Of a stretch of DNA of 64,000 nucleotides, positions 43,101 to 53,444 are shown one piece after another. Below the pieces are notes generated by a model that did not search any database, was not told the origin of the DNA, and was given only the letters and a program-made list of their open reading frames with translations. Source of the stretch: Atriophallophorus winterbourni (taxonomy: Eukaryota; Platyhelminthes; Trematoda; Plagiorchiida; Microphallidae); contig JACCGJ010000560.1 in NCBI GenBank assembly GCA_013407085.1, positions 124,001 to 188,000 on the forward strand, given 5' to 3'. Each line of letters opens with the position of its first letter. Position 1 is the first letter of the stretch. The position numbers and the translations under genes are program-made.

Positions 43101-46100
43101 AGTCAGAGACTGCACATGGGCTAAGATACTGTCAGGTTGCCCAGGCCTAGACAGATATGAGGGGGGAAATAGAAATAGAAATTAACCAGAGTGCAGATAA
43201 GTCCATCCCGAGTACATTCCAACACACCTAAATGAATCGAAATCGTACAGGGTTGCGAACACTCAATAATATTCGTTACACATACGTGTTATCACAATAA
43301 GCAAACCAATCATCATCAGAGACGGCATCACACCGGTAACAAGTAATAAGTTCTTAATTGTCATACAACCATGACATCGTGAAACAAAAATTCTAAAAGA
43401 TAGGGTATGTATGTATGAAAGCATAAGCCTGATTCAGGCAAAGTGCCACACAGTCATAGATTGCACGTGGGCTAAGATACTGTTAGGTTGCCCAGGCCTA
43501 GACAGATATCAAAAATTAGAAATAGAGAAGGGTGGGACCTAAAAAGTTACTGAATCTATAAAAGATTAGGCACAAGCACATTGGGATGAGGTACCTACAC
43601 CTCGAAGTAAGCAGGCATTTAAGCAAGTGTTGTGAACGAGTAGAGCGACATCAACATGACAGCTTCCTTGCGGCTTTCACTGTCACGCATCATAACAAGC
43701 TTTCCTCCCCACTTCACTTGACGACGAAGACAAGACTAGAACATCTCTAGAACAAAACCACCAACGAACACGATTTTGAGTCATATCACTAAGGGTAAAA
43801 AGAGAAACAAAGGAAGTAATAAGAGTAACTAAAAATATAACAGAAACAAGTCGACGTATTGGGGTGAACACATGTTCGCTACAAACCGTTCGTCAACACC
43901 GATGAAGTTGTGTGATACCAATTCTTAATAAGAAACACACGAAGGCCATGGAGATGAGTGAACGTTCACTTTTTGGTGACGAAAACCAAACGGAAAATCA
44001 AACGCTGGTAAATCATCCAATTTTACCTTTAATACTCTGTGACTAATTTCGATTTGTTTTCGTTTCAACTGCGTAACCCGTTGAATCAACGTGACTTGAC
44101 CAGACTTCATTTCACGTAACGTTTCGCCGATTTGCTAGCAGAAAAGGAACGGAGTAACACGATGAAGTTTACCACGTGTATATTCGTAATGAAAAACTAC
44201 CCACACAGCAATGACACGGGCAAACTTTACCTTGATGACTTGTCCCTGTTGCCGACCAAAAGCGATTTGATCCATTTTGCGTCGTTTCAGATCGGCAAAT
44301 CCAAGTAAGGGGACTGGGATCGTCAGGTCCGGGTTAGGATTGTCCGTGCAGGCCTATAGAACAACGAACCACTGCAAGGTGAATGCTCGAAAATACGAAG
44401 TACTGTTCACAAAATAAGCGGAACAGTGACCGAACTAATGGCACATTTCATCTAGAGGAAGGAAAACCCTGATTCTCAACCTCCGCTGACTTGCGGAATG
44501 CCCGATTGCGGGAAAGGCTTCGGGAGAAAACCCTAAAGAAAAACCTGGAACAGAGTCTGGTAGACGGTTAGTTGGCGCACACCACCTCTTTCTGGCAACT
44601 CCCCGCTGCCTTGCAGGTCTCACTTGGTTGTGTAAATGCTAGAGAAGCTGACTCGAACAAACGCCGAGTGGTGCTGGGGACCCCGCTTTGTACCCAAATT
44701 TCCAAGAATCTTCATTGAAGCCGACACATACTACAGGAGGAGATAGTCGCACACAAGTACAACGTAGAAGGAATATGCTGATCATAAAACTTAGCACCAA
44801 CATAAGCAAGTTCCATTCTACCCGAGTCACATGAACGTAAAAAAGTCATATCTGAATGAGTTAAGACAAATACATTTTGTTTACGTACAACGGGAACTAG
44901 TTGAAAATGTTCTGAACATGAATTCGCGCTTTAGAAACGTGTTTATATCTGGGTATTGACGAGATAACGAGAAGCGAATATCGATCGAATAGGATAGAGT
45001 TGTGGCGAATGAATCATGCCAAATTCTAGTCGATATCCTATGTATGGATGAGCATAGTGATGGGCTGGGCTTAAATAGTTTTTTTGTATAGAGCTATTCA
45101 CAATACGAGGTTTTTCGAAATGCGAGTTAGTTTGAAAAACTAAACCAACCAGCCGGCGCAGATGAGGCTATATTTGAACTACTCCTATGCAGTAAGGTAA
45201 AATCGTGCAAAGTTTGTGGCAACCGTATCAAGCAAATTCACAGAAAACTGGATGAAACTGTTTGTAAAACACTCAGAAAGTAACATCCATTTACGATGCT
45301 CTAATATGGGAATTATGACGTTTAACAAAACGACTTAAAGAAGAAAAGTAATCGCAAACAAAACGCACCTGCTGCCATATCAAACGGTCTATCCCGGCTG
45401 GCGGATTTTCACGATACGCTGCCAACTGTACAGCCGATGGTCGAACTTCTGAGACCAGCTTACAGGCGCACAGTTGAGATTGCAACTGAGAAGCCACCGC
45501 TGGACTGGAAAGATATTTCTCTAACTCAACGGCGCTTATGTTCACCACAGTACCTGAGGGAGCAGTACAGGACAGCAAAATATGTAAGGCATCCGGTTTA
45601 AATTCAGTTTATAATCACATTACCAAAGTTCATTATTAAATAATATATATAATAAATAATGATAATAAATACATATCAAGCACATATAATAAATAATGAT
45701 AACAAATACATATCAAGCATATATACCGCGAACTTAACCATCATCTGAGAGGCAAGAGGTTAATTTTCGCAAACAATAGGTGGGAAATAGTTGCACCAAT
45801 TTCACGCTTAAATACGACGCAGATTCCACAAAAGCAACCAGGTGCTCACGGCAACGAGAAGCTTAGTATAGATGAGCAGAAACGGCAACAATCTGAATAT
45901 AATGTGAATGAAAGACTTGGACGAACACAATACAACATAAAACTAATTATTCCCTGCAGATGATTTGAGACCCGAATTAAAAAGAAACTCAGAAATTACG
46001 CTTGGTGAAACAGATATTAAAAGCTAGAAAAATATTTACATACTAGAAGCATTTCACTAGCACGAGAAACCGACTGGTACACAAAATACTGTTTGTGTGA

Positions 46101-49100
46101 CACGAGAATAGCTAAACACACCTGCAAACCATGGCTGAGCACAAAGTTTTTGGCTACGGCATGTGATGCCAGATATCATATATGCGCAAAGCATCCTTGA
46201 TACTTTTTTTCCAACACAGTGCACGCAATAAAAGATTACAATTGATAGAATATGGAAGATAGCCTAACTGATGTAGTATTTCACAATAATTGCAAACAGC
46301 GTGAACGTTCAAGCACCATCGCTTTTATACAGTCTAGCGAACGCGGAGCATTTTCGATATTCCAAAAAGTTACTCAATAATTATCAAAAATGAACCACTA
46401 TGGGTTATAGCAATTACCGAAACAGATGGTTAGCTAAGTGAAAATGAAGGAAGGCACCTGACAAAGATAAAACCAGAATACGAGTTGACAAATTTCACAA
46501 ATCCAAAATTTTAAGCATTCTAACAAAATATTCATTTGCATGCTTTTCCGTCACACACACACACCCCACGACCGGTTTCGTGCTGTTTGCACTCATCAGG
46601 TAGGGACAGTAAGATCAGGATCCACATGCGCTTGAAACATTCTATTTATGGTCAATCTTATGGGAAGACAAGAAAAGCGGCATATTAAAGCTATCCGAGA
46701 GTTACAGGAAGAAAACACGAGAACAAATAATCAAATTGATCAAATGATAGCTCAAACACTCGTCTATATTTTATTAGAAAAATTAGGTCAGCACTGGGTT
46801 ACAAATCACGCATACAGAATGCACATGAAACCAGTTCTCATCTTGGTATATGATCAAAGGTTATTTCCAAATGATTTCATAAGTAAGGGGAGTAAATTCG
46901 GAGTTGGTACGTGGTAGAAATGTCTTTTATAATAGTACTGCTTTACTGGAGGACGAGTGAATTTTTAGGTTGGACGTGAAAGTATAGGCAGGTTTGCTTA
47001 CCGAAAAATGCAAGATATTCTGCCACAACTCATTAGTATTAATGTCCGAACTTTAACATGGATATTTGCATGAAATCACAGACTTGGAACTAGGTATATG
47101 CCACTTTCAGGGAATTCAAGCGGGTCGAAATACTGTCAAGATGCTGATACCCGAACAGAAACAAGGAAAAGGTTCAGTGGGTAAAACACGTGATAAAATG
47201 AGTAATGTAAACAAAATCCGCTCATACACCAAGTTGGCGAAAGTTATCAATGATGAAGACCAGAAAGTTGAATCAAACCTGTAGGTTGTCGTTCGACGAC
47301 TTTTAATATAACTTCCGTCTGGCTTTCCTGTTCAGTGCATGGACGTATCTCTTCAATCACCAATTGCATGTTCGGACGCCCACCAAGGATTCGATATAAC
47401 GCATCTTGCAATCCCTGTTTTTGAGCTATAACCTCATTGAAAGGTTTCGCGAGATATAAGCAAACCAAGCCGTCAGCATCGGTACTGGTTGGAAGCTGAT
47501 TATAAGCAATTGCTTTAAAACGGGCAAACGTATTTTCTGGAGTATATACAGAGGGTCCCAGAAAGCAGTAACCAACACCGGTCCCCCACATAGCTTGAAG
47601 CTGATTCCAACGAGCGACGATTGTATCACGCTCGTCTCCGAATAAAAGGGGTTGGCAAAGAGACGAGAAAAACGCGTCCAAACTGTTTTGTTGAACAGGT
47701 TGAGTAGGTAGGCTGGAGCCGACTATAAAAGCAATTGATCAAAACCGTCAGGTGTACAAGTAAAGTTGAGTTTAAACGAAATCACAGACAACTTTAAGTT
47801 TGTGAAGCTCCTGGAGTTAACACCGAGAATCCCAAATTTATTTACTTTAAGAAAATCATTCAATTAAATGGATTATTTTCATTTTACTATGGCACACTAC
47901 GGTAAGATGAAAGTATGTGATTGAGTTTACAGCTTGTGTTGGAATGACAGGTAAATACAACAACAGTTATAAATGTCAAACAGGTCACTACTTGCAGCGG
48001 CAAAATGTCCATTTTTTAGTAAATCAAAACATTCGACCGGTTATTGATAATTGTCTTCGCTCGTTCAAAAGCTTGATTAAGTGCATGTTTCAGTCTAGGT
48101 ATAAACACAGTATCCCAATGTACCTGTATTGACGGTTTTTACAAATTTCATGGCTTTCTAATTATCAATCTCCTTATTAAATTAGGAATATTCGGTTGTA
48201 TGATGGGAACATAAACGCTGCATGATATCAAAGTAGTGGGCTGCTCACATCCCCCAAACTTACACTCCACTACCGGTTTCTGGCCGTTTGCCGTCATCAT
48301 GATATAGTTTTCACGATGAAGATGATGAATTAACTTCACACATTTGAAAAAACGCTTTACTTTCAAGAAAAATTGAAAGGCACTTTAATAATTTACACCA
48401 CACTTTTTGCAGGAGAAATTCGATCAATAGGAATTTATAGTAGTTTATTGAACTGTAGATACTAGTCAGCAATGAACTCCGCTGAATACGAGACATCCTA
48501 AACATTATCTGAAAACTTGGTAGTATGTGAAATACGAGCCGTGCCAGAGATAACAACAGTTGAAATAACTAACTTGATCAGCCGTACAAGAAACAGACAC
48601 AAATGACTGCCAACGTTTCGCTTTAATCACACGAACACTATAAATATTATGCAATCGCACATTTACAGTACTGCAATTTATTACTCTAGCTGAAAATTAG
48701 GCATGAATCTAAAACTCACCGTTTGGAACAGATAGAAACGAAGAAGTTGTTGTGATTCCTGATTGGAAAGGTTTAAAAGTACCACCAACAGAGACTGGCT
48801 GTTGAAAGTTGAATAAACCTGAGGACTGTGTTGTAGAGGTCACAGCGGTCGATGAGAATAAAGAACCCAAAGGTTTTGAAGTTGATAACCCAGTAGTCTG
48901 GAATGGATTCGTGGAAGAAGCCGCACCACCGAAAATTCCTACGGAACACGAAGGGACACCAAGCGAAAAGGAACTTGACGTCGGACCAACAGTGTTTGCT
49001 GCATTGAAACTAAACCCAGTGAAACCCGTAGAACCCATTGGAGCGGCAGTAGGTAAAGATGAGCTACTTGAAAGGCCGAACGGAGAAGCAGAACTGCCAA

Positions 49101-49128
49101 AAACATTTTGACCACCGAAAAGGCTCAT
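39978..49128 (-). CDS. NUP54: NUP54: nuclear pore complex central-channel nucleoporin, 7 coding exons
   Basis: Exons (5' to 3') 49128-48720, 47722-47279, 45553-45369, 44353-44231, 44134-44027, 40572-40306, 40151-39978 sum to 1710 nt (569 residues plus stop), with matching phases at all six introns. Residues 1-136 are rich in S/T and FG dipeptides (SLFGG, VFGS, PFGL, IFGG). Residues 137-346 hold the NUP54 alpha/beta region (GDERD, WNQLQAMWGTG, YKLAxNPPAG-like segment read as RENPPAGID, then IWQQ). Residues 388 onward are the coiled-coil part (KRKQIEISHRVLK, EEEQLRSGLERI, final REMQYLVNEMSS). In animals NUP54 joins NUP62 and NUP58 in the FG channel ring. Human NUP54 is 507 residues; the extra length is mostly in the N-terminal half and a serine-rich insert in exon 6. 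An acceptor-like TTTTCAG just upstream of the start ATG suggests an additional 5'UTR exon. The donor of exon 6 (GTGCGT) is the least certain junction. Confidence 0.92.
40306..40572 (-). CDS. NUP54: NUP54 exon 6
   Basis: Acceptor CTCTAG before 40572. Encodes the conserved RRSGFAIS and EEEQLRSGLERIW segments, then a serine/threonine-rich insert and DLDADSWAELKE. Donor GTGCGT is inferred because it alone keeps phase 0 near the end of similarity; the frame stays open to 40132. Confidence 0.78.
41062..41300 (+). repeat. SINE-like structured repeat, long form (diverged)
   Basis: Same order of blocks as 39373-39605; hairpins partly worn. Lies in NUP54 intron 5. Confidence 0.65.
41300..42390. other. 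NUP54 intron 5, middle
   Basis: No recognisable gene; several short frames without similarity. AT-rich. Confidence 0.5.
42955..42982 (-). repeat. Worn hammerhead-like repeat
   Basis: Minus strand keeps 'cagaaaccggttgtgg' and the following block ending 'atgagcaac', shared with 48240-48300; the CTGATGA box is mutated. Confidence 0.5.
43047..43177 (-). repeat. SINE-like structured repeat, short form with 13-bp target duplication
   Basis: Core of three hairpins, ending in a short 'aaatagaaata' tail on the plus strand. Flanked by an exact 13-bp direct repeat gaaattaaccaga at 43034-43046 and 43178-43190. Strand is given relative to the long form at 39373. Confidence 0.82.
43398..43520 (-). repeat. 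SINE-like structured repeat, short form
   Basis: Starts 'gggtatgtatgtatgaaagc', same core with compensating or neutral loop changes, A-rich tail 'aaaaattagaaatag'. Confidence 0.75.
44027..44134 (-). CDS. NUP54: NUP54 exon 5
   Basis: 108 nt, phase 0 at both ends; coiled-coil segment ending KRKQIEISHRVLK. Donor GTAAAA. Confidence 0.9.
44231..44353 (-). CDS. NUP54: NUP54 exon 4
   Basis: 123 nt, phase 0 at both ends; DNPNPDLTIPVPLLGF matches the conserved DNP...PVPxxGF motif of NUP54. Donor GTAAAG. Confidence 0.93.
44415..44845. other. 430-bp insertion in NUP54 intron 3, missing in the second copy
   Basis: Present only here; the second NUP54 copy goes straight across at about 56720. More GC-rich than its surroundings. 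No family recognised and no target duplication found by eye. Confidence 0.6.
45369..45553 (-). CDS. NUP54: NUP54 exon 3
   Basis: 185 nt, acceptor with pyrimidine-rich tract ending CTCAG, donor GTGCGT. Encodes the NPPAGIDRLIWQQ segment typical of NUP54. Confidence 0.92.
45630..45728. repeat. AT-rich short tandem repeat
   Basis: Two copies of an AT-rich unit of about 49 bp ('aataaataatgataa' ... 'tacatatcaagca'); also at 57524-57622. Confidence 0.8.
45730..47278. other. NUP54 intron 2
   Basis: Contains an unrecognised 89-codon plus-strand frame (46648-46917) and a hammerhead-like motif (46575-46599). Nothing else identified. Confidence 0.5.
46575..46599 (-). ncRNA. Canonical hammerhead-ribozyme-like core
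   Basis: Minus strand: CTGATGA, then a perfect 4-bp stem GTGC/GCAC with loop AAACA, then GAAAC. This is the invariant hammerhead core with the usual G-C first pair of stem II. Stems I and III were not convincingly found nearby. Repeat copies at 42955 and 48276 show it belongs to a dispersed element. Confidence 0.5.
47279..47722 (-). CDS. NUP54: NUP54 exon 2 (core alpha/beta region)
   Basis: 444 nt, acceptor TTTATAG before 47722, donor GTTTGA after 47279. Contains the family hallmark GDERD followed by WNQLQAMWGTGVGY and, near the end, VVERQPTG. Strongest single piece of evidence for NUP54. Confidence 0.94.
48240..48310 (-). repeat. Worn hammerhead-like repeat in NUP54 intron 1
   Basis: Minus strand 'atgatgacggc', loop, 'ggccagaaaccggtagtgg' then 'gatgtgagcag': same element as 42955 and 46575 with decayed stem II. 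Repeated at 60134-60204. Confidence 0.5.
48720..49128 (-). CDS. NUP54: NUP54 exon 1 (FG-repeat region)
   Basis: ATG at 49128 opens MSLFGG; 136 codons plus one base, donor GTGAGT at 48719 downward. The frame stays open for nine codons upstream, to 49155, but a splice acceptor-like TTTTCAG lies in between, so the internal Met is preferred. Confidence 0.87.
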
Positions 49129-49759
49129 TAATGAGATGCTGAAAACATAAAACAATGACTTTCAATGGCAATATCAAGCTGTCAGTATGAGATGATTTAA
49201 AACCATACCGAAAACAAAAACGCGCTGTTGGCAATGATCAAGGAGTCATTTCATTATACCCTATGTGACAATCTTGATATTACACCAATCAAGGTTAAAC
49301 ATTATGTGAGACAAACGCAATGAATAAAGTCAACGCTAATTGGTGTTACTTATGATTGTTAAAGCTATTTCGCTTAAACAGAACTAATTGAAGGTCCAGG
49401 CAGCTCACATTTACGGTGGCACATGCTGGCCATAAATTTGTTCCAGTACAATGTTTTGGAGTTCTAAATATTATTTACCCATACTGTTAACAGGATGCAT
49501 AAACCACACTGCGGTTTTTAGATTATTTTTACAAAATTGTACAAATTTCCTCTTAAAATACACAAATAAACGTTTTCGTTTTGGGATCTTATTTATATGT
49601 TGCAAGTGTCTGCAGTCCATCGATTGGACTGGCGGTGATGAGACTTCTCCCATCCTCTATTCACATGTACATGCTACAGTGCTATCTGCTAAACAATTCT
49701 GGCACTCCAACGAAACTTTATGGCACTTGTTTCGAACTGGTAGACTACCGCTTTCAGAA

Positions 49760-50065
49760 TGAATGAACAGTTCGATTCGGGAGTGACAATCTCTCCCACA
49801 GCGCTCACAGCGATAGGCAGTACCCGGTCAATCGGCGTCGGTTGCACGCCGTCGGTGTGATCTGCGTTCAGCAGCCAAGAGCTGTATCTGCTCCGCACCA
49901 GCTTGGACATGACGCTTTACAGTGCCTCAAAAGTGAGAAGTCAAGAGCATAACTCGTAGAGTCAATTACGAGAGATTTCATATATCCTATGCAAACGTCT
50001 TTGTACTGCAAGTGCAAGAGCATCTTCACGCCAATAAACATGAGTGACTTCTGCTGATAAGGCAA
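49760..50065 (-). mobile_element. RTE-like LINE 3' fragment upstream of NUP54
   Basis: Minus strand reads YKDVCIGYMKSL, then [21 protein letters not shown], a stop, YRCERCGRDCHSRIELF, the C-terminal knuckle region seen at 24232-24714. Copy at 61654-61959. Confidence 0.75.
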
Positions 50066-50871
50066 GCCCTAAGAGTAGAGGACCACCACTGCATCACTTT
50101 GGGGATTAGGCCCATCCGTCTCAACAATTGGTGATCAAGACGGTCTTGAATAGTTGTTTTGATGGTAGAGAAAAAAGCTCATAATTATTCAAAATTGTTA
50201 ATTTACTTTCAAATTCCTTGAGTTATTCGACTGACTGAATAAATAAGATCTATTATCTAACGAGAAGTTAGATTTAGGAACGAATATAGTTCCTTCAATC
50301 TTGAGAGTTGGTTTGTAATATAGATGGGTCATGTTGTCTTAACAATATCATTTTCAAAGGTCAGTTCAGTTCAGTTGCACAGGACAGTAAGTGGCTAACG
50401 AGCCAATAGAGCGTTCATAATTTCTTTCTGTGGAAAGCTGTAAAGAAGCAACCACCAATGCCAAAGCGTTTTTTCTTACTGTGCGTTGTATAGCATTGAC
50501 GAGCGTGACGCTAAGAGATTATCCGGATTGTATTTAGGGAGCACCGCGTTATAACCGATGCTGGAAAAATAAAAATGGATTTCTCTTCACCAGTACGATG
50601 AGAGGTCAGCTAAAGAAGAGTTGTGTATTTAAAAAACCCAGAACTCTAGCATTTACTTCATTTGCCAGATCACGCTAAAATGGTGAACTATCTAACCTTG
50701 CATAGCAATTAGGGTGAGTATTCAGGAAAAAGCTTACCCCGGATGCGGTCCGAATTATTCTTAAAACTAGCGACAGAACTGCAGGTTATAAGTTCTTTTG
50801 GAAGGCTGTTTCAGAAATTTACCATTCTGAGGCTGAAAACGTTTTTCCCGGAGTCTGGTCTACATCGCCCC

Positions 50872-51216
50872 TTAGCAAGTTTGAGTGAATGTCGGCGGGT
50901 GCCCAGCTCGGGACTTGAGGCAGAGGTCGTTCATGATAACGCCACTTAACCCCTTCAAGATCTTGAAGGTTTCAATTAAGTCGCCTCTCAAACGACGGCG
51001 CGTACGTGAGAAAAGATCTAGGGACTTCAGGCGTGCAGCGTAAGGTTTCCCTCGCTGACCCTCAATCATGCGAGTTGCGAGACGCTGTATGCTTTCGAGT
51101 CGAACGATGTCCTGTTTGTAGTGGGGGCACCACGCCTGGACACGATATTCTAAATGCGGCCGAACTGATGCTTTGTAAAGGGGCATGAATACATCGGGTC
51201 TTCCGCTGGATAACAC
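50872..51216 (-). pseudogene. CR1-like ORF2 C-terminal fragment
   Basis: 114 codons: [55 protein letters not shown], then decays. The near-identical copy at 62766-63110 has L for R in IEGQRGKP. Confidence 0.8.
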
Positions 51217-51418
51217 GGGTCTCAGCCGAAAGAGAACTTTGGGAGCACATGGAGCTGCCGCGGCGCAGTGGTCTTTTCATTTGAAGCCAGTCCGAACTAG
51301 TACTCCCAAATCATTAACACGCTGTGTGGCGTTTACACTGAGAGAATTTCCCGACACATGGACTGAAATCTTATCAACCAGTGCTGACAAGCGTTGGCTC
51401 GTATTAAGGTTCAGTGGA

Positions 51419-51640
51419 TGTGCAATCATGCAGTATTTCTGTGCTCTGCGGCTAACATCGTGCCAAATTAATTGACTACCGGTAGTAAGCTCCATGCTGA
51501 AACACGATGGAGTTTCACTACTATTTCTATTACTTTTGTCATATCTGTCTAGGCCTGGGCAACCTGACAGTAACCTAGCCGACGTGCAGTCTCTGACTGT
51601 GCGGCACTTTGCCTGGATCAGGCTTGTGCTTCCAAACTAT
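51419..51640 (+). repeat. SINE-like structured repeat, long form, inside a CR1
   Basis: Splits the CR1 reverse transcriptase between its FADD region and the LNLNTSQRLSALVDKISV segment. Same blocks as 39373-39605. Confidence 0.75.
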
Positions 51641-51786
51641 ACCATCATACTATAACATCAGTGGGAGGTCCCACTGGTATGACCAGTTTATGACCCGTTC
51701 AAGGTAGTGTATCAGTGTATCTTCATCCGTTGATCCGATGAACCTTACATCATCAGCGAAAATGAAGCATGGGCACTTCAATGCAG

Positions 51787-51896
51787 CATGTATGAAAGCA
51801 CAATCCTGATCCAGGCAAAGTGCCGCACAGTCAGAGACTGCACGTGGGCTAAGATATTGTCAGGTTGCCCAAGCCTAGACAGATATGACTTGTCGT
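51787..51896 (-). repeat. SINE-like structured repeat, short form with 11-bp target duplication
   Basis: Inserted in CR1 motif region between exact direct repeats cttcaatgcag at 51776-51786 and 51897-51907. Confidence 0.8.
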
Positions 51897-52460
51897 CTTC
51901 AATGCAGACGATAAGTCATCAATGAAAATCAGGAATAGTAGAGGACCGAGTCCCGACCCTTGGGTTACCCCACTGATCAAGTCGGTTTGGTTCGACAGCG
52001 TGGATTCTATCAGAACGCTGAATGTTCTACCTGTAAAAAATGCCTTTATCCAACTCAGTAGCCTACTCCGTAGGCCTTTTGAGGCTAGCTTAATCTCTAG
52101 AAGGCGATGATTTATGGAATCGAAAGCCTTGCTGAAGTCTAGGTAGAGGGCTTCGACAGGCTTCCCTTCATCCATCCTTTTAGTGGCGGTGTTGAGAAAA
52201 CTAAGAAGGTTGCAGGCATGAATTAAAGAGCTGGCAAAACGGTTCGGTAAGCACTGAGGCAAGATTTTTAAGCATAATTGAGTAGATGCCATCCGGTCCT
52301 TCAGCTTTGTTGACGCGAACATGGATAAGTGCTTCAAACACCTTGGCTTCGTTAAAGGACAACTCATCAAGTACATGAGCACCAGGATGCTCTGGGCGAC
52401 TCGGCGTTCATTTGCGTCCATTACCCCGCAAATGTTCCAGACACTTTTCTCTGCGTACAT
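51849..52460 (-). pseudogene. CR1-like RT palm fragment
   Basis: Frame with SKAFDSINHRLLEIKL, SWIKAFFTGRTF and SGVTQGSGLGPLLFLIFIDDLSSAL; interrupted at about 51897 by a SINE-like insertion and upstream of 52230 out of frame. Confidence 0.78.
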
Positions 52461-53440
52461 TCGTCCTCTGTTGGAATATGGGCTACCTGTTGCATTTCCT
52501 CAGTCTAAAAGCGAATGCGACTCCTTGGAGAGGGTTCAAAGGAGGGGCACTAAGATGGTTTGTGGAATGCGCCAACTCGCGTACGAGGACAGGAGGAGCT
52601 TACTGAAACTCTACTCACTAGAACTTCGCAAGGAAAGATTTGACATGCTCCTGACACGCCGTATTCTTCTCGGTCAATAAGGAGACGAGTTCCTCCAGTA
52701 CTTCCGATTAGTAGGCGAGTCGAGGACTCGGGGACATCACTTTAAGTTGCAGAAGCCTAGAAGGCTGAAGCTGAGTAATGCGAGCACGCTATCCACGCGG
52801 GTGGTGAACACTTGGAACTTTCTACCGAACGGGCTCCTGTCTCTACCATCTGAACAGCTATTCAAAAGCACGTTGGATCAGCATTTGTTGAGACGGATGG
52901 ACTTGATTCCCAAAGTGATATAGTGGTGTTCTTCTACTCTCAGGGTTTGCCTTGTCAGCAGAAGTCACCCCTGTCTATTACTGTGATGAAGCTTAAACGG
53001 GATTTTATCCTTTCTGCTTTCGATTCAGAAGAAGAAGGTAGTAATTTGAACGACCTAAACGGGGCATTTAAAGAATTATCATGATAAGTGTGTCTATGTT
53101 TATGAGCGTTTTGATTGTCACAGCCTGTTTAATATTGATAATTAATAATCAGTCATGAATAGCTTGCAGTAGCTGCAGACGGTCCACATACAATTTCGAA
53201 AATTGGTGAAGAGAAATGTATTCTTATCTTTTCAGCATCATTCATAACGTGGTGTTTCCTAAATACAACACGGATAATCTCTTGGCATCGCGATCGTCGA
53301 GGATATCCAAATCACAATAAGAATAATCGCTTTGGCAGTGGTGGTTGCTTCTCTGCAGCTTTCCACCGAAAGAAATTCTGGATTGGCTCGTTCGCCACTT
53401 ACTGTCCTGTGCAACTGAACTGAACTGAACTAATTGTTAG
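52383..53440 (+). mobile_element. CR1-like LINE 3' part, head-to-head with the preceding one
   Basis: Frame 52321-52680 gives LFSAYIRPLLEYGLPVAFP, LERVQRRGTKMVCGMRQLAYEDRRSLLKL, then after a stop TRVVNTWNFLPNGLLSLPSEQLFKSTLDQHLLRRMD to about 52920. The 3'UTR (53190-53440) is the reverse complement of 50375-50620 with the same CTGAA tail. Confidence 0.8.
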
Positions 53441-53444
53441 GTTA

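Larger units (their letters stand above)
42391..52106. repeat. Long direct repeat, copy 1
   Basis: Matches 54687-64000. Offset about 12296 at the left end, 11894 from about 45255 on. From about 45255 to the end I saw only two base differences (51053 C vs 62947 A; 51124 G vs 63018 A). Confidence 0.9.
50375..52381 (-). mobile_element. CR1-like LINE (second family) with two SINE-like insertions
   Basis: Minus-strand order: KAEGPDGIYSIMLKN (about 52290), motif A LYLDFSKAFDSINH, SGVTQGSGLGPLLFLIFIDDL (motif B with Q for the usual P), FADD at about 51755, [40 protein letters not shown], and a 3' end with repeated CTGAA/TTCAG at 50378-50392. Different family from the 28674 element. Confidence 0.83.

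Noticed and set aside
44120..44140. 'gtaacgtttcgccga' considered as a ribozyme motif
   Set aside because: It is coding sequence of NUP54 exon 5.
45291..45578. Whole 95-codon frame as a small separate gene
   Set aside because: Only 45369-45553 is coding; the ends are intron sequence read through the splice sites of NUP54 exon 3.
46648..46917. 89-codon plus-strand frame beginning MVNLMGRQEKRHIKAIRELQ
   Set aside because: Looks mildly protein-like, but no family recognised, no splice partners found, and it lies antisense in a NUP54 intron. Left as unexplained rather than called a gene.
48610..48640. 'ccaacgtttcgctttaatcacacg' considered as another hammerhead-like motif
   Set aside because: Has GAAACGTTGG on the minus strand but no CTGANGA box or hairpin beside it.
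48809..49111. 100-codon plus-strand frame
   Set aside because: Antisense shadow of NUP54 exon 1, whose sense strand has FG repeats and correct splice sites.
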